DNA from: Christensenella sp. UBA7703
GTDB taxonomy: Bacteria > Bacillota > Clostridia > Christensenellales > CAG-138
Direction: 5' to 3'
Length of the DNA stretch: 41,597 bases
Assembly (NCBI GenBank): GCA_002482505.1
Contig: DLGD01000027.1
Coordinates: forward strand, 1 to 41,597
Made by a program: the position numbers and the translations under genes
Notes under the pieces: model-generated
What the model saw: the letters and a program-made list of their open reading frames with translations, nothing else
The model's database searches: none
Told to the model about the DNA's origin: nothing
Part shown: positions 1-5,958 of the stretch, one piece after another
Numbering within the stretch: position 1 is the first letter of the stretch
How the letters are laid out: each line of letters opens with the position of its first letter

Positions 1-21
1 CGCTCCCGCGTGGGGAGCGAC
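1..21 (-). CRISPR. Leader-proximal CRISPR repeat, cut by window edge
   Basis: On the minus strand these 21 bases read GTC followed by a GC-rich palindrome (GCTCCC, loop, GGGAGC), the 5' part of a type I-C repeat, which in this family normally ends in a GTGGATTGAAAT-like handle. The handle and all spacers lie to the left of the window. The repeat sits downstream of cas2 in the direction of transcription, so this is the leader end of the array. The call rests on one partial unit plus the adjacent cas genes. Confidence 0.85.
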
Positions 22-180
22 TGCGAGAGCTTGTGTATAACTCTCAGTAAACAACTACATCTAGGAATTAAGCAAGAAAACTTGGGAAAATTGACAGAGA
101 AATCTGTAAGGAACGCTCCTTTCTTGGTGCGAAAGTGCCGGGGGTTTCATGTACACTTATGGTTCGCACCGCGTGGCGCT
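22..180 (-). promoter_or_regulatory. CRISPR leader between cas2 and the array
   Basis: This non-coding stretch of 159 bases runs from the cas2 stop to the first repeat. It contains an 8-bp inverted repeat GGTGCGAA/TTCGCACC (126-133 and 163-170). A -10-like TATACA lies on the minus strand at 34-39, placing a start a few bases before the repeat; no good -35 was seen. Its position identifies it as the leader that drives pre-crRNA and marks the site of spacer insertion. Confidence 0.75.
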
Positions 181-471
181 TTAAACGATCAGGATGTCGT
201 TCGGGTCATAACCGGCTTTTACGCCGAAGTGCTGAATTTTGTTTTCGTAGTGGTTACCAATCAGGTAAAAGCGGAGGCTATCTTTGCTGCTGTCAATCAG
301 CTCGCAAAGCTTCGCTTGGAGCATGACAAGCTGTGCCGAATCCAGCGAGCACTCGAAAACGGAATTTTGTACACGTTGGCCATAGTTGACGCATTGCTTG
401 GCGACCTGCCGTAGACGGCGCTGCCCTTCTTTGGTTTCGGTATTGACGTCATACGTAACTAGCACCATCAT
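181..471 (-). CDS. cas2: CRISPR-associated endoribonuclease/integrase subunit Cas2
   Basis: The 96-residue product is the usual Cas2 length and begins MMVLVTYDV, with the conserved Asp at the end of beta strand 1 (D8). The C-terminal half (FYLIGNHYENKIQHFG) fits type I-C Cas2. Cas2 forms the central dimer of the Cas1-Cas2 spacer integrase. A GTG lies one codon upstream, but the ATG at 471 is better spaced from the AGGTGA ribosome site that overlaps the cas1 stop codon. It is the last cas gene; the leader follows directly. Confidence 0.93.
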   Translation of the reverse strand: MMVLVTYDVNTETKEGQRRLRQVAKQCVNYGQRVQNSVFECSLDSAQLVMLQAKLCELIDSSKDSLRFYLIGNHYENKIQHFGVKAGYDPNDILIV

Positions 472-481
472 CACACATCAC

Positions 482-1513
482 CTACTTCCAGAAGAACGGG
501 GGGTAAGCATCCAAGTCCCCGCGCAGATACCGCGCGAGCAAAACCGCCTGAATGTGTGGCGCAAGCCCCCACGGGATCTTTTCGTTGAGATATGGATGGA
601 GAATGATCTCCTGCTTTCGGCTTTGCCAGGCGTTGATGACGGCTTTTCTGCCGGAATCGTTGAGATACACCGCACCGTTTTCCTTACAGTCAAAGTCCTT
701 TGCCGAAATTGTACGTGTGTTGATCATCGTTACGGCAAGCCGGTCGCAAAACAGCCCACGAAACTCCTCCATGAGATCGAGCGCAAGCGAGATGCGCCCC
801 GGACGGTCACGATGCAGAAAACCGACATATGGGTCGAGCCCCGCTTGCTGGAGCGCGGCAGCACACGTGTTGGAGAGCAACGCGTAGAGAAAAGAAAGCA
901 TTGCGTTGATACGATCCGTCGGCGGGCGGCGATTGCGGTTTTTAAACCGGAAGCGTTCGTCGTCAATGAGTATCATCTGATCAAGATGCGAGAAGTAACG
1001 CTCGGAAGCGGAGCCTTCCAGCCCACGCAACACTTCCAGATCATCGCAAGCGGCGATTGCCTTCATTTGTTCCGCAAGAGCGCGGCAGGATTCCTTGATG
1101 GAAGGCACATCGACCCGCTGCGGATGGTCCCGCGTGACGCGCTCCAGAATCCAGCGGCTATTATACACCTTAGCGAGGATGAATGAACGCGCGATCTTTG
1201 CGCTTTCGGTGGGATCGTCCGAGAGACGATATTGCAGCTTGCGCAGTAGGACATTACCGTTTTCGTTTGCGCTTGCTGCGGCAAGGAAACGGCCGTTTGC
1301 CGAAAAATAACTCAGCCGGATGCCGCGTTCCGCACAGGCGCCCATCAGCGCCGGGCTCGTACCCTTATAGCCAAAATAGGCGATGCTTTCCAACGTATGA
1401 AGCGGCAAGCGGAGTTTTTCTTCCTCTCCAAGCAGGACGACCACGTTTTCACCGTCCAGCGCGAGATAGGTCTCCGGCGTGGTGACGTAGAGCGTGTTGA
1501 GCAGTTTTCTCAT
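482..1513 (-). CDS. cas1: CRISPR-associated integrase Cas1 (type I-C)
   Basis: The 343-residue protein has the Cas1 layout: an N-terminal beta domain (LLNTLYVTTPETYLALDGENVV), then an alpha-helical catalytic domain. The expected metal ligands are visible: Glu166 in GLEGSASERYF, His234 in GFLHRDRPGR, and the acidic pair in LALDLMEEFR (about D246-E250). Cas1 catalyses insertion of new spacers at the leader end. Its ATG overlaps the cas4 stop as ATGA, which indicates translational coupling. Nothing suggests damage. Confidence 0.96.
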   Translation of the reverse strand: MRKLLNTLYVTTPETYLALDGENVVVLLGEEEKLRLPLHTLESIAYFGYKGTSPALMGACAERGIRLSYFSANGRFLAAASANENGNVLLRKLQYRLSDDPTESAKIARSFILAKVYNSRWILERVTRDHPQRVDVPSIKESCRALAEQMKAIAACDDLEVLRGLEGSASERYFSHLDQMILIDDERFRFKNRNRRPPTDRINAMLSFLYALLSNTCAAALQQAGLDPYVGFLHRDRPGRISLALDLMEEFRGLFCDRLAVTMINTRTISAKDFDCKENGAVYLNDSGRKAVINAWQSRKQEIILHPYLNEKIPWGLAPHIQAVLLARYLRGDLDAYPPFFWK

Positions 1514-2187
1514 GTTGCAGTGTCCTCCGTTTGGCGCAGAATGTCCGAAAGATAGGCGGAAGCTGCGCGTGTTTTTTCCAACTCCGGCAGACAGATTTCC
1601 CGTAGAGAACAGCTTTTGCAGCCGGGGCGTTTCTTGACGCGCGGGGTGTAGCCTCTGGCATATAGCCGGTGCATCTCTTCAAACATTGCCATGACGCGTG
1701 CGCGAAGCTCTGGCGTGAGAGGAACCTTCGTCCGCCGCCGCACCTCGGCGTAGTAGAGATAGCCTTCCGGAATATCGCAGCAGAGCATACCTTCTAGGCA
1801 GATCGCCTGCGCGCAGAGCTGCAACTCGTCCGCCTCTTTTGCATCGCCATCGCCGTGTTTATACTCCACCGGGACGGGGAGCCACTTGCCCTCCCGTCCC
1901 GTGATGGATACGCCGGATTCGCTGCGAGTAAACTCTACCACATCGCAAAACCCGCGGATGCCGAGCTTTGCCGAGCAGATGGGCATTCCGTGCGAGAGAA
2001 TGCGATCGCCTCGCTTCTCGTCTGCCATCGGGTCGTGCGCGCGTTTGTGCAGCACCTCGCCCTCGGCGGTCAGGCGATTTTCACCCCATTGCTGCTCGAT
2101 GTGGATGAGCGCCCATTGACGCGGGCAAAAGCAATAGTGCTGGATGCCCGATATGGCGAGGAAGTCCTCCTCGCGATACTCCGCTAC
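1510..2187 (-). CDS. cas4: CRISPR-associated exonuclease Cas4 (type I-C); start codon unclear
   Basis: Cas4 trims prespacers and selects PAM-bearing ends. The RecB-type nuclease core is present: GFCDVVEF (Asp) and PVEYKHG (Glu-x-Lys). The Fe-S cysteines are HYCFCPRQW near the N-terminus and CKSCSLREIC near the C-terminus. Recognisable Cas4 sequence (EYREEDFLAISGIQHYCFC) extends upstream to about 2181, right behind the cas7 stop. In that frame there is no ATG, GTG, TTG or CTG until a CTG well inside the domain and a GTG at 2055, which would remove the first cluster cysteines. The frame is open upstream back to a TGA about 2234. The 5' boundary given is where Cas4-like sequence begins, not a proven start. 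Non-canonical initiation, slippage at GGGG by the cas7 stop, or a base error are all possible. Confidence 0.85.
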   Translation of the reverse strand, partial: VAEYREEDFLAISGIQHYCFCPRQWALIHIEQQWGENRLTAEGEVLHKRAHDPMADEKRGDRILSHGMPICSAKLGIRGFCDVVEFTRSESGVSITGREGKWLPVPVEYKHGDGDAKEADELQLCAQAICLEGMLCCDIPEGYLYYAEVRRRTKVPLTPELRARVMAMFEEMHRLYARGYTPRVKKRPGCKSCSLREICLPELEKTRAASAYLSDILRQTEDTAT

Positions 2188-3092
2188 CCCATAATTTCGA
2201 CTGTAACGCCTTGCGGGATCGCGTTCTTGTCAACATCGACGCAGTAGTCGTTGTAGCTGCGCGGGGCGGTTACGCCTTCCTTTTGCGCAACCTTAACCGC
2301 TTCAAAGAGCTTGTATGCAGGCGCGTTGCCAAACTCGGAATCGTGCTTGAATACGATCAGGCTGCGGCAGGACATGTTTCCGCGCGCGGCAGAGTGATCC
2401 AGCTCAAACATATTGAGGATTGCCTCCCAAAGGAGCTTCAGATCGTCCTCCGAAAAACCGGTCGTCTTTTTTGCGAGGTTTGCAGAGACATATCCTTCCG
2501 CGCGATAGAGACCATAGGGGACGATGTGTTTTCTGCCCATCTCGGTCTTTTTTGTCTCCGCATCCTTTTCGGTGGTGATGGCGACGCGGGTGATGGTGAC
2601 CTCCTGCGAAACGATTGGGTCGATGCTGCGCGCAAAACCGATCTGCACCGGCCCGCGCACCTGACCGCAGTTGAGGGCAGCTTTGACGAAGGTCGTCATA
2701 ACTGCACCGAATGTGCGGATGTCGAAAAAGTTCTCACACATATAATCGCGAAGTTTCTTGTCTAATTCGTTTTTATCGGGTTGCTTCATCTTCAGAGCTT
2801 TCTCGGCATCCGTTTTTTCTTGTTCGAATGCTTTTGCATCACTCGTGTTGAGCGGAACACCTTCTTTGATATAAATCTTATAGCCCTTTGTATCTTCTTT
2901 CACCGTCTCAACATAATTCCTGATTTTGCGCTTGAGGCAAACATCGGTCACGATTCCGTGTCCGGTTTCCGCGTCGATGCGGGGCATATTGCCCGCGTCT
3001 GGGTCGCCGTTCGGGTTGCCGTTGGCTACGTCAAAGAGGATTACAAACTCATAACGGTTCTTGATTGCCTTTTCATAAATCGCTTCACTCAT
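2184..3092 (-). CDS. cas7: Cascade backbone protein Cas7 (Csd2, type I-C)
   Basis: The 302-residue protein matches the Csd2/Cas7c family: N-terminal ILFDVANGNPNGDPDAGNMPRID, a central VRGPVQIGFARSIDPI segment, and a C-terminal ARGNMSCRSLIVFKHDSEFGNAPAYKLFE segment. Several copies line the crRNA in the effector complex. The ATG follows AAAAGGAG by ten bases. It starts 4 bases after the cas8c stop, and its own TAG stop touches the start of cas4-like sequence. Confidence 0.96.
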   Translation of the reverse strand: MSEAIYEKAIKNRYEFVILFDVANGNPNGDPDAGNMPRIDAETGHGIVTDVCLKRKIRNYVETVKEDTKGYKIYIKEGVPLNTSDAKAFEQEKTDAEKALKMKQPDKNELDKKLRDYMCENFFDIRTFGAVMTTFVKAALNCGQVRGPVQIGFARSIDPIVSQEVTITRVAITTEKDAETKKTEMGRKHIVPYGLYRAEGYVSANLAKKTTGFSEDDLKLLWEAILNMFELDHSAARGNMSCRSLIVFKHDSEFGNAPAYKLFEAVKVAQKEGVTAPRSYNDYCVDVDKNAIPQGVTVEIMG

Positions 3093-3096
3093 ATGT

Positions 3097-4851
3097 TTAA
3101 TTCTCCTTTTCCGAATCTGTCTTTTTCGTGTAACGTGCCTGCTTTTGGTGATAGTATCCGAGGATGAATAACCCCTGCTCTTCCAGCGTTAGGCGGGCGG
3201 GGTAAGGGTCATCCTCTGCGTCTAATTTGTCAACGATCTTTATGATGCCTTTTTCAACATTGATGCTGCGACCACGATTCTCATCTTTTACAAGGTGGTG
3301 GCGGTTGAGCTTTAGTAACGTTGGAAATGCAAGCTTTGGCGTTGCACTCGCGGAGTCGAAGAACCGGTCTGTGATTGTTGCGTTGATGTTTGGGTTTGCA
3401 TTCTCCTGTGCCTGTTCTAAAAGTGCAAATAGTCTGCCCAGCACATAGGGCTTGAGCTCGCTTTGTTCGTTGAGAGCCACTTGTAAAACCTCCTCATATT
3501 TGGGATGTTCGGGTGCGATGTTTTGGGTTAGGTAAGCCTTGATGGTAGCCGCACGCGCGCGGTTGACCTTTCGGTCTGCGCGGATGCGGATGAGAATACT
3601 GGAAAAGAGCATCTCCGGATATGGCGCACCGCTGAGGATTGCGCGCATGGTTGCGCCTGCAAGCAGCGGGGATGCTGCGTCGTCCTTCGAACCCGTAGGC
3701 ACGGTTTCCTTCAGCAGCCAATAGAGCGAGAGATAGGGCCACTCGTTTGGCGCCATGTCGATGTCCAGCCGCTTGTAGTGCGCTACTAGGTTTTCCGCAA
3801 TCTTCCCGAATGTATCCCGCAGGAAGAAGCGGACGCTGACGCGTGCGGCGTTTGGCGAAAGGCAGAGCACATAGAACGGAGTTTCCGGCTTGAAATTCGG
3901 CAAATCCGCCATCTGTCCGTTGATGATACTGCGCAGTGTTTTCGAAACGTCGTTTTCGGTCTTTGCGCGTGGATTTGTCAGATCGTTGAACGCGTTTTGA
4001 TATTGCTCCTCGCCGGTCTCGGCCCAGCAGACGACGGTGTCGCCGTCGAGGGATATGCGGCGGTCGAAGTCCGCGATGAGGGCATTGAGCGCGGAGGTGT
4101 AGGCGAAGGCTGCATATTCGGAGACGGGGGAATTGAGGTTTTGTTCTAACCCGTATGATTCAAACGCACTCCCATTTGCGCTTACAAGAGACGTTCCGAC
4201 ACTTTGCCCGCCGGGAACTCCTTTGACCTTTGGATGAATGCGTTCGATTGGTTGATCCCAAAGTCCGGTGACGAGGCATTGCGAACGAAACAGGTTCTCA
4301 TTCTCTTTTCTGTGATCTTCCCAAGCGGCTCGAATCTCGATGTCTTCAAAAGCATACGCCGTCTCGAAACCACAGAAAGTAATATTCCCTCCGCCGAGCA
4401 GGCCATCCAGATATGGCGTGACAATGGGGTTTGAAGCGGCATCTTCCGGGCGCCAGCTTTGAAAGAAAGCGCAAATAGCTTTTGCGGCGCGGCTTTTAAG
4501 AGAACCCAAGATGCTTAAATGCAACTCTTTTGCGCTCTCGAAGCATCGCGCAGCGCGTTCTGCGTCACCTTTTGCGTCCAATCCGAGAAAATACATTGCG
4601 TTATCCCAAAGAAAATTGGGCAACACGCCGGATGATCGAACAACGCCTTCGGGTAGATCCAAAGACTGAGGCCGCTCGACTTGCTTGCCGTTTCGTTCGG
4701 ATGATTGCTTTAACCAAAGAATACCAATTAGGTTTCCTTTCCAATCAAGTTGTAATCCGAATGAGATGCCCGACCTTGCATAATACCTTGGTGCAATCCG
4801 TTCATCCTCCAGCAGGGTCTCATAATAGCGCGTGAGCGCTTGCAAAATCAC
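3097..4851 (-). CDS. cas8c: Cascade large subunit Cas8c (Csd1)
   Basis: The 584-residue protein has the usual length of Cas8c/Csd1 and recognisable stretches such as LPNFLWDNAMYFLG, GQSVGTSLVSANGSAFESYG and PFYVLCLSPNAARVSVRFFLRDTFG. Cas8c recognises the PAM and helps recruit Cas3; type I-C systems use TTC. Its ATG overlaps the cas5d stop by 4 bases. Type I-C loci may also make a small subunit (Cas11c) from an internal start in this gene; I did not locate that start. Confidence 0.95.
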   Translation of the reverse strand: MILQALTRYYETLLEDERIAPRYYARSGISFGLQLDWKGNLIGILWLKQSSERNGKQVERPQSLDLPEGVVRSSGVLPNFLWDNAMYFLGLDAKGDAERAARCFESAKELHLSILGSLKSRAAKAICAFFQSWRPEDAASNPIVTPYLDGLLGGGNITFCGFETAYAFEDIEIRAAWEDHRKENENLFRSQCLVTGLWDQPIERIHPKVKGVPGGQSVGTSLVSANGSAFESYGLEQNLNSPVSEYAAFAYTSALNALIADFDRRISLDGDTVVCWAETGEEQYQNAFNDLTNPRAKTENDVSKTLRSIINGQMADLPNFKPETPFYVLCLSPNAARVSVRFFLRDTFGKIAENLVAHYKRLDIDMAPNEWPYLSLYWLLKETVPTGSKDDAASPLLAGATMRAILSGAPYPEMLFSSILIRIRADRKVNRARAATIKAYLTQNIAPEHPKYEEVLQVALNEQSELKPYVLGRLFALLEQAQENANPNINATITDRFFDSASATPKLAFPTLLKLNRHHLVKDENRGRSINVEKGIIKIVDKLDAEDDPYPARLTLEEQGLFILGYYHQKQARYTKKTDSEKEN

Positions 4852-5510
4852 GATACCACCCCGCAGTCTTTCAGATTCAGCATACCGTCGATCAGCGTTG
4901 CGCGGAAAAACGTCGGGCGAATATCCTGCGGGTTGCTGTAATCCATGTCATAGAGCATATACCCAAGCTCCTTTTTGCCCCGTAACTCGTCTGGCGGAGC
5001 AGGAAGGTCGCCCTCGAAAAGCCGGATGTTCGCGGGGAATTCCCTGCAGCCGAAATAGGGCTGCATGAAGTTTCTTCCGCCCTTGAGCCGCTCGCAGGTC
5101 ATCGCATAAAACTTCTCCGGCGTGTCGGCTGCGCTGGCTTTCGCCGTCATCTCAAAGTGCACGGAGATGATGTAGCGCACATCGGTGAGTACCAAGGAGG
5201 CGCGCTGTTGAATCGCCTCCGAGGTGTTGATGTAGAGCGGAGCGTCCTTGCCGTTCATCACCTCGCGGACATTGCTGGCGGAGATTTTCTGGCTGACCTC
5301 GTTTCGGCGGATGTTGGTGAAGCGGATGGGGGTGCAGACGTAGATGGTGTCGATCCGCCAATTCAACCCGGGGTGCCAATAGACAGCCTCGATCAGTCCC
5401 CGCGCCGCGCTGGGCGTGATGACATCGTAACTCACGCGCTCGGTTTTCATCTCCGGGCGGGAAAAGAGCGCGTACTTTCCCCAAACCTCGATTTGGATAC
5501 CGTAGGCCAA
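4848..5510 (-). CDS. cas5c: Cas5d: Cascade subunit and pre-crRNA endoribonuclease
   Basis: About 220 residues. The N-terminal IQIEVWGKYALFSRPEMKTERVSYDVITPSAARGLIEAVYWHPG is diagnostic of type I-C Cas5d, which replaces Cas6 and cuts each repeat to leave an 11-nt 5' handle. No cas6 is present, as expected. Start choice: a GTG at 5519 has its ribosome site directly abutting it, whereas TTG at 5510 lies 8 bases after AGAGG, so TTG is preferred. It is the first gene of the cas5d-cas8c-cas7-cas4-cas1-cas2 unit and is probably expressed from the promoter near 5793-5821, or from a weaker one at 5537-5566. Confidence 0.93.
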   Translation of the reverse strand: MAYGIQIEVWGKYALFSRPEMKTERVSYDVITPSAARGLIEAVYWHPGLNWRIDTIYVCTPIRFTNIRRNEVSQKISASNVREVMNGKDAPLYINTSEAIQQRASLVLTDVRYIISVHFEMTAKASAADTPEKFYAMTCERLKGGRNFMQPYFGCREFPANIRLFEGDLPAPPDELRGKKELGYMLYDMDYSNPQDIRPTFFRATLIDGMLNLKDCGVVS

Positions 5511-5591
5511 GACTTTCACCTCTTTTTCTGAGATATTTTATAGTTCACCAAATTGTACCCTTGAAAATAGTATGAAGCTGTGTTATCAATG

Positions 5592-5771
5592 TTAATAGAA
5601 ATTCCATCTGGAGTTGGAAACATCAAAGTGTTGTGATTTGGTATGAAAGCGTATTTTAAGAAGAGAAAGGGATAGATAGTTGATTACACTTTTACGAGCT
5701 TTTTCGGCGGACGAGGCTGTCGACTTTGCCTCATTCCGCCTTGGACAACCACCACCTTTCATTTCAATCAT
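5592..5771 (-). other. Cas5d upstream transcript with hairpin and possible 59-aa reading frame
   Basis: Between the proposed cas5d promoter and cas5d is about 270 bases of minus-strand leader. It contains a hairpin (GGCGGA 5735-5740 with TCCGCC 5706-5711, inner GAGGC/GCCTC) without a following T-run. An open frame of 59 codons spans it (ATG at 5771, TAA at 5592; product starts MIEMKGGGCPRRNEAKS). The first ATG lacks a good ribosome site. A shorter frame starting ATG-AGG lies inside the hairpin. It could be a small protein, a toxin-type RNA controlled by the neighbouring crRNA-like gene, or only an untranslated leader. I do not recognise the peptide. Confidence 0.35.
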
Positions 5772-5799
5772 TTGTTAATTGTAACTAATATCTTTTTAC
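5763..5799. promoter_or_regulatory. Predicted target (PAM plus protospacer) of the crRNA-like RNA
   Basis: TTC at 5763-5765 is followed by AATCATTTGTTAATTGTA (5766-5783). The spacer-like stretch after the orphan repeat reads AATCAATTGTTCCTTGTA (5903-5920). They agree at 15 of 18 positions, with mismatches at 6, 12 and 13. TTC is the known type I-C PAM and is on the correct side. The site overlaps the -10 and start-point region of the minus-strand promoter in front of cas5d. Confidence 0.7.
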
Positions 5800-5821
5800 A
5801 GCTTATTGAAACAAAAGTCAA
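5793..5821 (-). promoter_or_regulatory. Candidate promoter for the cas5d operon
   Basis: On the minus strand TTGACT (5816-5821) is followed after 17 bases by TAAAAA (5793-5798). A further -10-like TACAAT sits at 5778-5783. Predicted initiation is near 5786, inside the protospacer described above. A weaker alternative (TTTCAA 5561-5566, 18 bases, TATAAA 5537-5542) lies just upstream of cas5d. Confidence 0.55.
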
Positions 5822-5873
5822 CAGAAAACACAAAATATGACAGAAAAATACAAAGAATGCTAATTATCGACAG

Positions 5874-5958
5874 GTCTTCACATAAGTGAAGTGGATTGAA
5901 ATAATCAATTGTTCCTTGTAGGAAACAAACGGAGCGGCTTAGGCCGCTCCATTTGTTT
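5874..5958 (+). ncRNA. Orphan CRISPR-repeat-like element with spacer: CreR/CreA-type crRNA-like RNA
   Basis: Bases 5874-5902 form a 29-nt repeat mimic: GTC, a stem TTCAC/GTGAA with loop ATAA, then GTGGATTGAAAT. The 5' GTC and 3' GTGGATTGAAAT are those of a type I-C repeat, while the stem sequence differs from the array repeat (GCTCCC/GGGAGC) but still pairs. Cas5d cleavage would leave the 11-nt handle TGGATTGAAAT (5892-5902). The following spacer-like stretch (5903-5922) runs into a strong terminator hairpin, so the RNA would have a repeat, a short spacer and a defined 3' end. A weak promoter may lie upstream (ATGACA 5837-5842, -10 region about 5861-5867). It sits alone between cas3 and cas5d on the opposite strand. 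Known Cas-regulating RNAs (CreR) and antitoxin RNAs (CreA) have this design. Function here is inferred from the PAM-flanked match in the cas5d promoter. Confidence 0.72.
5923..5958. terminator. Bidirectional hairpin terminator (cas3 / crRNA-like RNA)
   Basis: AAACAAA (5923-5929) and TTTGTTT (5952-5958) flank GGAGCGGC (5931-5938), loop TTAG, GCCGCTCC (5943-5950). The stem is GC-rich with A/T-rich feet, so it can act both ways. Leftward it overlaps the cas3 stop codon; rightward it would end the crRNA-like RNA. Confidence 0.8.

Noticed and set aside
386..1186. Long plus-strand open frame of 266 codons.
   Set aside because: It is antisense to cas1, has no recognisable domain and no ribosome site.
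5544..5570. A second TTC-flanked partial match of the crRNA-like spacer close to cas5d.
   Set aside because: Positions 2-4 of the seed do not match and agreement is only about half; the site at 5763 is far better.
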